Below, piece by piece: positions 21,613 to 33,261 of a DNA stretch of 64,000 nucleotides. Numbering within the stretch: position 1 is the stretch's first letter; each line of letters opens with the position of its first letter. The notes beneath the pieces were generated by a model that was given only the letters and a program-made list of their open reading frames with translations, was not told where the DNA came from and searched no databases. Made by a program: the position numbers and the translations under genes. Origin of the DNA: Rhipicephalus microplus (Eukaryota > Arthropoda > Arachnida > Ixodida > Ixodidae); assembly GCF_043290135.1 (NCBI RefSeq), contig NC_134702.1, positions 193,534,491-193,598,490 on the forward strand, given 5' to 3'.

Positions 21613-24600
21613 ACAACTGTTTTCGCAACACAGCTGTGTTTCAGTGGGATGCCCATGGCCTTAGGTCCAAAAGCGCAGACTTTAGGAAGCTGGTTGCTCC
21701 GTGTAGCTTCCCCGTTCTGTGTCCAAATGAAACCAACGTTGGCCCCGACTTTAGGATTTCTAACTATGTCACATATTCATCAAGAAGAAATCCAGGCTTA
21801 AGCAGGGCACTGTTATGCGTACGGCGCGACATACCTTCTTTTGTTTCATACTCGTCGGACTCGGACGTGCCAGCATTTGTAGGGTGCGAAGTTCAATTCC
21901 AGAAACTTACCGTCCTCGTAAATTGTGTTTATTTGCAACCATCGACGCGCATCTCCGAATCATCTCTGGTTCATTTTATTGGGTAAAGCCCAGGGACCTA
22001 CCCTCATCTGTGGAGATTTCAATGCGCACAATACCACGTGGTTCAGTACTCATACCGATTCACGTCAGAGAACACTCGAAAAAACAATTTTTCTATGTGG
22101 TCTTGTTTTACTGAATGATGGATCAGTAACGTTTTTAAGAGGTAATAATCATGCCAGCTGTCTGGATTTGGCTATAGCCTCTCCTGACATTGCACGAGAT
22201 ATGAACTGGTGTACAGACCTCGAAACACGAGGTAGTGATCATTACGCAGTTCTTATGCAACACCCAGGAATGCAAGTGCAAACGACCACATTGATTTCAA
22301 AGCTAAGTGACTTGAAACTGTTTCGTGAACATACTAGACGTGACTTGATGGGAGTCAATGAATTAGATACATTTATGTCCTGCATTAAAAGCAGTTACTC
22401 CCATGCGACAAGGTTTACAGCTGCCCCTGCAGGCCACTCCAGTGTAGACGCAGACTATGAGCGCCCACGAGCTATTAGAATTAAGGTGGGCAGAACGTCG
22501 CTATCGCCGCACTGGGAGGCTTGAAGATTATAAGAAGAGTCAGGCCACACACATGCACTCTAACCGACACATGCGAAAGTTAGGTAAAAAATGGCAAGAT
22601 TTCTACAATTCATTGACCCCATTTACTCCACTTCCAAAAAACTGGCAAACAATCAATGCTCTAAGTCATCCAGTATCCCAGCGAAACCCACTGAGAGCAT
22701 TGGCTATATCTCTTGGAGTATCCGAACGTGATGTTTCTAATAACTTTTGCACAATGCTGACTGGAACTGGGCAATTGGTTCACAACACTACTGGACTGCT
22801 TAGTTCTGTAGAGCAGCAAATCGAAGATGCATACACTTTATCACATGCTGAACTGGATAACACGTATTCTCTGCTAGAGTTGCGTACTGCTCTATCACTA
22901 ACCCGCGTAAGAACGGCAACCGGTCCTGACAACGTATCGTACAGTGTTGTGAAAAATCTAGGACCCAACGGCATGCCAGTTCTTTTACGGATATATAGCG
23001 ACATCTGGACGAAGGCGTACGTTTCAATGTGTTGGAAGGTCGCGAGAATCGTCCCACTACTGAAGCCCGGTAAATTATCGCTTTCGCTTGACTCATTCTG
23101 ACCAGTCAGCCTCACTAGCTATGTATCTGAAGTAATAGAAAAAAATGGTTGACAGAAGATTACAGTGGTGGATTGAAGCTAACAACTCACTTCCAGAACA
23201 GAAGGATGGCTTCAGAAGACGGCAATACACCATGGACTGCGTCTTCAACCTCCTTACATTTGTAGAACATGATATGAGCTGTCGAAACATGGCTGTTGTG
23301 GCGTTCATAGATATTAAAAAAGGCGTTCGACTCTGTGAGCCACCTTTCTGTGCTGCACGGGCTTACTTCACTAGGGGTTCATGGTCGTATCCTTCAATGG
23401 ATCGCCAACTTCCTATGTAACCGACAAATATATAATTCAACAAATAACGGAGATAGCGATCGCTTCAACATAAGCAGAGGTGTACCCCAAGGAAGAATTC
23501 CATGTCCGCTTCTTTTCAATGCTGCAATGGCAGGTCTTCCAGAAGTGCTACCCGAAGCCTTGAACATATCCATGTATGCAGACGACATATGCATATGAAC
23601 GTCTCACAAATCGCTAGAAGTGATCAAACATTGGCTTCAACAAGGACTAGACGCAATAAGTGATTACCTCAAAGAGCGAGGCATGCAGATTTCTCACGCC
23701 GAATCTGTAGTTCGGCCATTCACGAGAAAAAGAGTGAAAAACTTAAAGCTTTTTGTGGATGGCCAGAAAATGGAAATCGCATGAAAGCATCGCTTCTTTG
23801 GCGTTACCTTAGATAGCCAACTCAAATGGAGTCAGCATATTGCTGATCTAGAAAATTAAGTGAACAGCACTATCAATTTTATACGTCGCATCACGGGAAC
23901 AAAATTGGGCTGTACATCAGCGTCTCTCCTCCACTTCCATTGTGCACTGATCCGACACAAAATTGCCTACTCTGCACCAGTTCTCCACAACATCTCTCAG
24001 ACGTCGCTACACCGACTTCAGCTGTTACAAGCACGAAGCTTACGCATATGTCTTGGGGTTCCACAGGCAACATCAAGTTCTTTGACACCGGCCGAGGCAA
24101 GAGAACCCAACATCATAGTAATTAGAAATGTGGAGACGTGTCGGCACCTCTTTCGTCTAGTCACGCAACACCCCTCCCATCCGCACATATCCAACATCTT
24201 GAAACGAGCTGGAGCGCAAATACAACATGTGTACCAACAGTACATTTCCCGGCTTCCTGTGTCGACACATTGGCCACTGGGCCAAAACTACCCTGCATGG
24301 CTGCTTGAGCTATCAACTATTGAAACGTCAATAGAAGGAATTCGCAGCAAACATGAAGTGCCAACTGTTGCCGCTCGGCAGTTGGCATCACATCATCTGT
24401 TTTACAGGTACCAAGGATACACTCACGTATACAGTGACAGCTCTATCACCAAAGAGACAGCGACATCAGTATTCATAATTCCGAAATTGCACGAAGAATA
24501 TGCATGTCGGTTGGGCCACCTCTCTTCTTCAACAACGTCGGAGCTCGTAGCAGTTTTGCTAGCGATAAGCTTTATCAAACTTTCAATGACACGAAGAAAA

Positions 24601-25294
24601 TGGGTGGTAATTACAGACTCTCTGGCGGAACTGGCATGTGTGTAAAGTGCCACATCAAGACACATTGGTGTGCGTATAGTATACGCTATACTAAATGAGC
24701 TCTCAGAAGCTATAAAGTCGAATCATCGAGTGGCATTTCAGTGGGTCCCCAGTCACTGCGGAATTAAAAAACAATAAATGGCGGATGAGTTGGAGAGAAC
24801 CGCTCATAATTCTACGCAAATGTGCCTCATTCTGGTATCTCAATATGATGTAAATAGAATTTTAAGAACAACAAAACGTGAATTATGTCTGTCTACCGGG
24901 TTCAGACGAAACAAAGGAATCAATCCTATAATCGGTTGATCCTAATATTGAATACCAATTACACCGTGACCTCCCAAGACGTATCTACACACTCATTCAA
25001 CGCCTACGACTCGGAACTGCTTACACAAAGCACTTCCTACTTCGTATTCATCGTGCAACATCGTCAGCGTGTCCATGCGGCCACGACAACGAGGATATTT
25101 GTCACCTCTTGTTCGACTGTCCGAAACACGACACACACCGAAGACGACTAGAACAGGAACTGCATAAGTTAGATCCCGAGCAGCCATTTGCGCTGAATAA
25201 ATTACTAGGTCCATGGCCATCCAAAACAAACGGCAAAGCAGTGAATGTGCTGCAACAGTTCTTCGAAGAATCGAAGATTTGTGACGAATACTGA
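21597..25294 (+). pseudogene. LINE-3 ORF2: endonuclease-RT-RNase H, frameshifted
   Basis: The ATG at 21597 overlaps the ORF1 stop by 16 nt. Endonuclease motifs: FQWDAHGLRSK, CGDFNAHNTTW (about 22010) and GSDHYAVL (about 22233). RT motifs: TATGPDNVSY (about 22916), SRGVPQG (about 23473) and YADD at 23575-23586. RNase H: HVYSDSSITKE (about 24427), SELVAVLLAI (about 24540), VITDSLAEL (about 24608) and QWVPSHCGI (about 24742), which holds the conserved His. C-terminal cluster CPCGHDNEDICHLLFDC at about 25074-25120. At least four frame changes (near 21950, 22480, 23110, 23330) and stops at 23596, 23782, 23857 and 24643 disable it. Unusually many catalytic residues remain for such a broken frame. 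Confidence 0.85.
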
Positions 25295-25515
25295 GCGGAA
25301 AAAAGGTAAAAGTGAGCATGTCGTCTACTTGTTTGTTCTGCCCATATAGGAGAACTTTTGCTCTCACCCATGTAGGATTGTATATATGTATACATGCTCT
25401 TGTTTTTTTTCATATTTTTATCTGTAACAAATATGTGGAAAGGAGTAGCCGTCGCCAAAAAACGGTGGCAAAAACTCCTTCGTTTATTTTCTATTTCAAT
25501 AAAAAGAAACTATAT

Positions 25516-25700
25516 AACTATGAGAGACACTGTAAGGGGGGGCGAATTTTTATCAATTCAATTGATTCAACTTGTATCTAAATCTAAGCACATGGGGCTC
25601 AAGCATTTTCGCCTCCACCAAAAACGCGGCCACAGCAGCCAGGATTTAATCCCACCACCGGCGGGCAGCGGTCGAGCACTGTAAGACTAGCCCACCTTGG
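25516..25700 (-). mobile_element. SINE-A copy A6, diverged
   Basis: Minus-strand SINE-A with recognisable blocks: ACTATGAGAGACAC near the tail, AATCTAAGCACA, CATTTTCGCCTCCA and a damaged tRNA head near 25645-25695. The CATATATCAATCA tail is lost. It lies directly behind the LINE-3 3' end. Old copy, no TSD seen. Confidence 0.6.
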
Positions 25701-26391
<691 letters not shown>

Positions 26392-26912
26392 GGTAAACGT
26401 GAGAACCATACTGCAAATTCTTAATTTATGAAACAAGAAATATTTCTTTAGTGTAGTTTAGTAAGCTCTACTTGAAGCAAATGTAACAACGCCTTAGCCT
26501 GCGACCGCTTTGAAATGCTGCCTTAGAATATCACTAGAGTTGTCGTTGTGAAGGGTTCAAGACAAGGGCGAAGCTTAAATTAGTTGTTAAGCATTGCTGG
26601 TTCTTTCTAAATGTGGTGGAAATTCGCGGAAGATATTCGGCAAATTGAGCTGCACTTTTCAGTTATATGAAGTATAGTTTATTAATTGTGGCATAATCAC
26701 ATGGATGAATAATGCGAGTCAGGGCAGTGCCGCTAAAGTAAAGACCACTTCGTAAACTTCTAAGAGCGTTAGGTGAAAGCATGCACTCATTCAGACGGTG
26801 TCGGTAAAAATAGAGCGCGATGTACGCGTTTCCCTTTTTGCAGGAGTGCGGAATGTGAATGGCTGCTGTTGATTTTGATTGTTGCATCCCAAACTTTAAG
26901 AAATGTTCTTTT
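26392..26912. other. Intergenic, no gene recognised
   Basis: AT-rich unique-looking sequence, no supported element. Confidence 0.3.
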
Positions 26913-26953
26913 GAATGTGAAGCAATTCTTAGCAAACTTCGGCGAACTTGAGC
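26913..26953 (+). repeat. Head module shared with repeat D (AATGYGAAGCA... type)
   Basis: The segment GAATGTGAAGCAATTCTTAG followed by CAAACTTCGGCGAACTTGAG closely matches 38305-38344 and, as there, is followed by an (ATCT)n array and then TCTAGCCGC. It seems to be a module that sits upstream of TCTA arrays. Confidence 0.65.
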
Positions 26954-27109
26954 ATATCTATCTATCTATATATCTATCCATCTATCAATCTATCTATCTA
27001 TCAATCGATTGATCGATCGATCGATCGATCTATCTATCTATCTATATATCTATCTATTTATGCATCTATCTATCTATCTATCTATCTGTATATCTATCTA
27101 TCTAGCCGC
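26954..27109. repeat. (TCTA)n / (ATCG)n compound microsatellite
   Basis: About 155 bp of TCTA-type tetranucleotides with internal GATCGATCGATC and TATA interruptions. It ends in TCTAGCCGC, the same junction as at 38362-38370. Confidence 0.95.
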
Positions 27110-27582
27110 TTGCGTTTGGGTGCTCTCGTGGTAACCCCCTTGGCGTGAACGAAAATTATCATGAGAGGGTACGGTGGTTTGACGATTATGACGCACTTGT
27201 CAAATCATGAATAATGTCACACTGCCGTCGCGTACCTCGTCAAACACTTCCTGCCAGACACTGGAACATGGCCAAGGGCGGGTATGTGCCACGGGCATGA
27301 TAGTTTATGTGCCACAGATTATTGACATTTAGTGTCTACCCTGGAACAACGAGAACACACTTGGGTAATTTAAAGGCGTGAGCGTTAAGCAATACCCGCA
27401 ATCGGTAGCGTCGACTGAACGAAGGCACAAAATAGGTGTCAGTTACGCAAAAACCTCACATAGGCAGCGTTGACCCCCCGACGAATGCAAATAATAAATT
27501 TCAGGGTCCCAGCAGGAATCGAACCCAAGAGTTCTGCATGGCAATGAAGCATTCGACCACAGAGCTCTGTCAGGTCTCGGAA
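27110..27582 (-). mobile_element. SINE-C: long tRNA-derived SINE (minus), head at right end
   Basis: On the minus strand the head at 27582-27500 reads as a tRNA-like unit: A-box-like TGGTCGAATGC and B box GGTTCGATTCC about 40 nt apart, followed by a body of ~380 bp that runs to the TCTA array. Head and body differ from SINE-A and SINE-B. Extent and family are inferred from the promoter boxes and the junction to the microsatellite; no second copy lies in the window, so the body boundary at about 27110 is tentative. Confidence 0.5.
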
Positions 27583-27924
27583 CCCCTACTCGTATAGACG
27601 ATACCTTCGTGACACATTATTGTGGCTGCAGTGCTGGCTACCAAACTTTATGAACATTACATATGTACTCTTTTCATACAGCCGTCACGTCGGGTTAACA
27701 TCAATTGTGTTTAGTTGCCATGCGCTGAAGTTAATTTATGTAGCAGTGTCCAGGGCGGCCAGTATCTTCGCGAGCATCAGCGCTTCATATCAGCTAGTAG
27801 TGTTTCTAATACGTTGTTGCAACGATGTCAACTGAAACGCATGCTCCAGTTGACATCGTTGCGCAAGTTGCGCAAGTGCAATCAGCTGGTGATATAAACA
27901 TCTGAAATTCTTTAACAGATGTCA
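27583..27924. other. Spacer with a perfect 16-bp inverted repeat
   Basis: No gene. GCAACGATGTCAACTG at 27819-27834 and its exact reverse complement at 27847-27862 form a hairpin with a 12-nt loop. See findings. Confidence 0.5.
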
Positions 27925-27927
27925 CAT

Positions 27928-27987
<60 letters not shown>
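27925..27987. repeat. (TA)n microsatellite
   Basis: About 63 bp of near-perfect AT alternation just 5' of the RTE insertion. Confidence 0.97.
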
Positions 27988-27989
<2 letters not shown>

Positions 27990-28003
27990 TCATTTCATGA
28001 CGT

Positions 28004-28737
28004 ACCTCAGTAACCTGCGCTTCGCCGATGACATTGCATTGCTGAGTAACTCAGGGGACGAATTGCAACTCATGATTACGGAGTTAGACAAGGAGAGCGG
28101 AAAGGTGGGTCTTAAAATTAATCTGCAGAAAACGAAAGTAATGTACAACAACCTCGTAAAGGAGCAGCGCTTTGCGATAGGTAATAGTGCACTTGAAGTT
28201 GTAAAAGACTATGTCTATTTAGGGCAGGTAATAACCGCAGAGCCTAACCACGAGATTGAAGTAACTAGAAGAATAAGAATGGGGTGGAGCACATTCGGCA
28301 GGCACTCTCAAATTATGACAAGTAGATTGCCACTGTCCCTCAAGAGGAAGGTATATAACAGCTGCATCTTGCCGGTACTTAGCTACGGAGCAGAAACCTG
28401 GAGACTCACAAAGAGGGTTCAACCTAAATTGAGGACGACGCAGCGAGCAATGGAAAGAAAAATGGTAGGTGTAACCTTAAGAGACAAGAAGAGAGCAGAG
28501 TGGATTAGGGGACAAACGCGAGTTAAGGATATCATAGCTGCAATAAAGAAGAGGAAATGGACATGGGCCGGGCATGTAGCACGTAGACAGGATAACCGCT
28601 GGTCATTAAGGGTCACCAACTGGATTCCCAGAAAAGGGAAGCGGGGTAGGGGGAGACAGAAGGTTAGGTGGGCAGATGAGATTAAGAAGTTTGCGGGTAT
28701 AAATTGGCAACAGCAAGCACAGGACCGGGTTAACTAG
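28004..28737 (+). CDS. RTE ORF C-terminal part (reverse transcriptase palm onward), uninterrupted
   Basis: About 244 codons remain open from the truncation point to TAG at 28735-28737. The frame opens with NLRFADDIALL; FADD at 28021-28032 is the catalytic motif. Next are GLKINLQKTKVM and YLGQVI (the RT thumb entry), PVLSYGAETWRLT (about 28374) and KKRKWTWAGHVARR (about 28549), a signature stretch of RTE-clade proteins. There is no native start codon because the 5' two thirds, including the endonuclease, are missing, so no functional protein is expected. The RNA, if read, would come from neighbouring promoters. Confidence 0.85.
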
Positions 28738-28796
28738 CGGAACATGGGAGAGGCCTTTGTCCTGCAGTGGACGTAGACAGGCTGATGATGATGATG
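28004..28796 (+). mobile_element. RTE-like LINE, 5'-truncated, with perfect 12-bp TSD
   Basis: A 793-bp insertion holding the last third of an RTE/BovB-type ORF and a short 3' end that finishes in GATGATGATGATG. ATTTCATGACGT at 27992-28003 is repeated exactly at 28797-28808. RTE elements typically have very short 3' UTRs with simple-repeat tails and no RNase H, all of which fits. 5' truncation is the usual result of incomplete reverse transcription. The perfect TSD and uninterrupted frame mark it as one of the youngest insertions here. Confidence 0.9.
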
Positions 28797-28814
28797 ATTT
28801 CATGACGTGTTGGT

Positions 28815-28893
28815 CTGTAAAAAAAATTTCAACACAGCTACCTTCCCTTCGCATGCTTCGCATATCGTCGATTCCTGGGTACGTGGGGTCTGC
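28815..28893 (+). repeat. Repeat D right-end fragment
   Basis: TTCGCATATCGTCGATTCCT, then GGTACGTGGGGTCTGCCA, aligns with the right end of repeat D at 39660-39720 (TGCGCATATCTTCGATTCCC...GATCTGCCA). The internal tandem units are absent. Confidence 0.5.
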
Positions 28894-29452
28894 CAAATAT
28901 TTATACTTTGTGATTCGGGGCGTTAGCTTAAAAGATAATAAAATTTTCAGTGGCTCTCCGACGGTTTCTGCTGTGGTTGGTATCATCCCAAGCTATAATG
29001 CTAACAAAACTTTTCGAGAAGGTAATGCATAGGCGAAAAGTCGTCGAGGTAGCGTCTGTTAGCATCAAGGTTATGGACGGACGCAGCCGGTCACCGCGTG
29101 TGTGAGAAAGTAAAGGCTTTGGCCTTAAAAATGACATGCTGACTGTGACTATTATTATGTAAGGATGATCTAACGGTCATGCATAGTAGCACTGATAGTT
29201 AAGCGAGTTGATAAACGTTCCTAATAATGCGACGCCACAACTAAGAGACGACACACACATGCAGAGAACACGTGGTGCCGGTCTTCAGGTATTTTTGTCT
29301 GTGTTTATCAACCCTTAGTAGCGCCCTTGCTTTATCATGAAATAAATTTAAATAATAGCGTGTCTGTAATTTTTGTGTATGACGTGTGACCACAAATACG
29401 TGGTGCAATATATAAAACGTGAAACATAGCTTTGAAAACACAAAAGTATCAC
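28894..29452. other. Intergenic, no gene recognised
   Basis: Spacer between the repeat D fragment and the exon candidate. Nothing supported beyond the possibility that part of it is intron of that candidate. Confidence 0.3.
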
Positions 29453-29564
29453 CCACACTGCAAGGTGTCCAGTCCTCCTCCGCTAGATAAAAAGTTCCAT
29501 AACCGTTACTGGGATCACCATGTGATACAACGCACGAGTAGGAGCACTCAGTTCCATGAAAACG
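29453..29564 (-). other. Candidate internal exon, minus strand, Cys-containing peptide (unknown)
   Basis: On the minus strand a good 3' splice acceptor (TTTATTTCTTGCAG, AG at 29565-29566) is followed by 112 nt of open frame: RFHGTECSYSCVVSHGDPSN, then GYGTFYLAEEDWTPCSV, then a possible donor GTGATA (29452-29447). Three Cys, a CSYSC pair, a Gly/Asp turn and WTPC are the kind of composition seen in secreted Cys-rich tick salivary proteins. That comparison is an impression only; I cannot assign a family. No partner exon was found on either side, and the frame continues open past the donor for some distance, so it could be chance. Confidence 0.25.
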
Positions 29565-30049
<485 letters not shown>

Positions 30050-30149
30050 TATATACATATTTATTTATTTATTTATATTTATATATATGTACACTGACAC
30101 TCCTTGTTTAAATTCACGTATATATCCAATAAAAGTGGCCTTGGGTATA

Positions 30150-30371
30150 GCGGCCGTGGTGGCTCAGTGGTAGAGCATCGAACGCGTAATTCGAAGGTCG
30201 CAGGTTCGGTTCCTCCCCATGACAAGTTATCTTTTCACCCACTTATTTTTCTTCACATTTATATTACAATTGGCCTAATGACTTCCCCTATACAATCCTT
30301 GCATATTGTCTGTTATATCTCAATCATATTGCGTCAAAACACGGAAAAACGAGGCCTTAAGTATACACTTT
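30150..30371 (+). mobile_element. SINE-B copy B1 (tRNA-derived)
   Basis: The head GCGGCCGTGGTGGCTCAGTG carries an A box (TGGCTCAGTGGTAGAGC) and, ~40 nt on, a B box (AGGTTCGGTTCC), the two internal Pol III promoter elements of a tRNA gene. A pyrimidine-rich body (TTTTCACCCACTTATTTTTC) follows. No acceptor-stem pairing or CCA-proximal end is preserved, so this is a SINE head and not a tRNA gene. Confidence 0.7.
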
Positions 30372-30600
30372 TTTCCCTTATTGATTAACGAGGGTCTCGT
30401 ACTGGCAGACTTGGTGCCTTTAGGTTGTATACGAGGGACTTTTCGTCAGCTGCCAGCTCGTAATATGTTCACGTGCTACATAACGCCAAACATGCTTATA
30501 AAGAGCGTGCCATACTCGCCGCCATGGCAACTGTTGGCTCTGACTGATACTCCCACGTTTAAATTCACCTATATACCCAATAAATGTGGCTGGGGTGATA

Positions 30601-30828
30601 GCGGCCGTGGTAGCTCAGTGGTAGAGCATCGAACACGTTATTTGAAGGCCGCAGGTTCGGTTCCGGCCCATGGCAATTCATATTTTCACCCACTTATTTT
30701 TCTTCACATTAATATTACAATGAACCTAATAACTTTTCCTATACACTCTTTGCCAATATTGTATGTTATATCTCAGTATTATTGTGCCAAAAGACAGAAA
30801 AACGAGCCCTAAGTATACACTTCTTCTT
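30601..30828 (+). mobile_element. SINE-B copy B2 (tRNA-derived)
   Basis: Same head and body as B1 with roughly 10-15% differences: A box TAGCTCAGTGGTAGAGC and B box AGGTTCGGTTCC. It runs directly into the (TA)n(TG)n array at 30831. Confidence 0.7.
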
Positions 30829-30829
30829 G

Positions 30830-31044
<215 letters not shown>

Positions 31045-31065
31045 TGATTCCCCCTCCCCCGAAAG
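31045..31065 (-). promoter_or_regulatory. Polypurine tract next to the 3' LTR
   Basis: The minus-strand sequence CTTTCGGGGGAGGGGGAAT, plus two bases, abuts the TGTGACG start of the LTR. This is the plus-strand DNA priming site used by LTR retroelements. Its intactness supports the LTR call. Confidence 0.65.
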
Positions 31066-31197
31066 AATGCGCAAGCCACCATCTAGAAAGCATGAACAAA
31101 TGGAGTCTTATAACAAAAAATTAATGCCAGAAAATGCAGTAGTTCCATGCGACACGGCGGTTCCATGCACTTGCACAAAATGTTCACAGGAAAGGCA

Positions 31198-31439
31198 TTG
31201 ATTGATATGTGGGGTTTAACGTCCCAAAACCACTCTATGATTATGAGAGACGCCGTAGTAAAGGGCTCCGGAAATTTAGACCACCTGGGGTTCTTTAACG
31301 TGCACCCAAATCTGAGCACACGGGCCTACAACATTTCCGCCTCCATCGGAAATGCAGCCGCCGCAGCCGGGATTCGAACCCGCGCCCTGCGGGTCAGCAG
31401 CCGAGTGCCTTAGCCACTAGACCACCGCGGCGGGGCGAT
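31198..31439 (-). mobile_element. SINE-A copy A4, full length, 15-bp TSD
   Basis: Full SINE-A on the minus strand with intact A and B boxes. TTCACAGGAAAGGCA at 31183-31197 is repeated exactly at 31440-31454. It sits in the internal part of the Gypsy-like element, just upstream of that element's polypurine tract, so it is the younger of the two. Confidence 0.9.
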
Positions 31440-31733
31440 TTCACAGGAAAGGCAGTCCGGTGACATCTAGGAGACCTCAGGTGGGCGAGGTTGGCTGTTG
31501 CGTTCTGGAGAGCATAACCATGCCTTCAGCGTTAAAAATGGTGATGGCACAACCTGGTTAGTATTGAGGAACGAACAAGGTTGGAAGTCCTTGTAGCGTT
31601 GGAAGGTCGGATGTCTCATGCGTTGGATTCTGAGTCGTGGCTGCGACACACGCTTCGCTTCTAAAATGCGTGCTTCTTGACGGATTGTGACGGCGTGATT
31701 CCTGCGGGCTGGCGGTATGCAAGAAGTGTTTCC

Positions 31734-33164
31734 TCATCTTTCTTGGCGTTTTCCGTGGTGTTGCGGTCTGTGTACCTGCAGGCGCAGGGAGCGTCTCTGG
31801 CGACTTTCATCTGTGCGATAAAATTTGACGTCTTGAATTACTTCTTGTGTTAGAGATCTTATTTTCCGCTTTTCTTCAATTGGTGAGTGTGCTTTCGTTG
31901 AATTTCGCGTTCGTCGATGCCTTGGTTGCAGTCTATTTTGTTGTCGCATGAGGTTGCGCGCTTGGCTATGCTTGCTTTGGGGATGCTGCTCAGGAGATGG
32001 CTGTAGTGGCAAGCCTTCCGAAATGGGACATTCATTTACTTTGAGATTCGATGCGTCCTGTAAACAGCTGATGCATGGTGAACAGGTTTCTTGCGCCTGG
32101 TAGCATGTGACGTTCAATGCGTCTGAGCCTTCTGTGTTAGGAGTTTCTGGTGGCTGCGCACTGGACGGCGACACCGCAACAAGGGTAGTTCGGTAAGGTT
32201 TGAGTTGTGAATGGCCCTCTTTCTGTGCAACTAACGATGCGAGCTGTTCTGGCGCATGAATCTGGGTGGAAAGTCCAGGGCTTGGAGTAGCATCGTCCGA
32301 GCTCCGCAGCCCTATTTCGACCATTGTGAGCGTGCTAGATGTGAGATGGACTTTGTGAGTCACGAAAGAGCCAAGCAAGGGAAAACCAGGAGGCGGGCTA
32401 AGTCTGCGAGATGGGGAGTAAGCTGCTCCAATGCGTGAAGACTGATTTTCACTCTTTGAGTCATCTTTACGTTGTTTGGTATTTTCCCCACGTGTCAGCT
32501 GGTCTACCATGAACAAGGCGTCCTTATGACACGAATAGTGACCGTTAGGAGCCTTTGAAGAGCTGCTTCGTAGAAAACCAGGTGGTGGACCATGTATGCG
32601 AGACGAAGCATAAAACCATCAGTAGTGTGAGTGACGTCTCGTGTCGTACGTTGGTGCCACGACTTTGAAAATGTCGACTTTCGTGAAGAAGGGCGGCGTG
32701 CTTGAAGGTTGGGTTTTTCCCAATATACGCATGACCTTCTAAAAGAAAACTGCTGTGCCCCTTCGTATTGAAGCAGTTGTCGATTCGCGCTGGGCTTTCG
32801 AATGGTTGAGGACTGCTTAGGAAATTGACGATAGTGTGCGGTTGTCTCTAGATGGTTGGCAATGAGTAGGTCTTGGTCATAGTCGTTAAAACGGGTAATC
32901 ATCTCCTCTTTGATTTTTTTCATGACTCGTCGTTCTCGAATATATAGGTGAGGTAAAATTTAATGCCTCACCAGTGACGTAGTCGCTGAAGTTCGTAACC
33001 ATCTTCCGTTCCGACCCAGATGCAGCGGTAGCGTGGAGCTCGAACACGTCAAACCAGTCTTGTACGGGTCCATCGTCCGCTGATCCGGTGTACTTAGGGA
33101 TGTCAAGGTCGTCTGATGCTGCTGCATGATGCTTGGTGGTCCGCGTTCGGTCACTGCGTCTCAC
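31734..33164 (-). pseudogene. Gag-like region of the Gypsy-like element, frameshifted
   Basis: The N-terminal part (33164-32886) reads DDLDIPKYTGSADDGPVQDW, then FDVFELHATAASG and YVTGEALNF, which fits the retrotransposon gag capsid domain (a W..F with a GEAL motif downstream). It shifts frame near 32900, continuing IKEEMITRFNDYDQDLLI. The rest (32516-31734) is a Ser/Pro/Gln/Arg-rich C-terminal region with scattered Cys (TCSPCISCLQD) but no canonical CCHC knuckle. No protease motif is visible. Two frameshifts at least. Role in an intact element: assembly of the virus-like particle. Confidence 0.55.
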
Positions 33165-33203
33165 TGCGTCTCGCTTCTACCAATCGTCGCTACCTTCTTA
33201 CGT

Positions 33204-33206
<3 letters not shown>

Positions 33207-33257
<51 letters not shown>
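33207..33257. repeat. (TA)n microsatellite
   Basis: 51 bp of perfect AT alternation between the LTR end and the SINE-B body fragment. Confidence 0.97.

Positions 33258-33261
<4 letters not shown>

Larger units (their letters stand above)
19958..25510 (+). mobile_element. LINE-3: two-ORF non-LTR retrotransposon (Jockey/I-like) carrying a SINE
   Basis: Order: ORF1 with pre-knuckle domain and CCHC knuckles (interrupted by SINE-A3), ORF2 with endonuclease, RT, RNase H and C-terminal Cys/His cluster, then a 3' UTR with an AATAAA at about 25498. The 3' UTR contains a possible hairpin (GCCGTCGCC/GGTGGC, about 25448-25470). ORF1 and ORF2 overlap by 16 nt. It is a different family from LINE-1 and LINE-2, judging by ORF1. 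Frameshifts in ORF2 make it inactive. The 3' end is approximate because SINE-A6 lies immediately downstream. Confidence 0.8.
30090..30828 (+). repeat. Direct duplication of a ~290-bp unit that contains SINE-B
   Basis: TTTAAATTCACSTATATAYCCAATAAA-type sequence (30108 and 30559) precedes a SINE-B head at 30150 and again at 30601, and both copies end with AAGTATACACTT at about 30360 and 30811. The period is ~451 bp. The 30370-30533 interval is not repeated. A (TA)n array stands on each outer side. The upstream shared part shows that the duplication covers more than the tRNA-like SINE head. Confidence 0.75.

Noticed and set aside
30150..30680. Two tRNA genes, suggested by A and B boxes
   Set aside because: No complete acceptor stem or cloverleaf, and each head continues into a shared non-tRNA body that also occurs at 33258. 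They are SINE heads.
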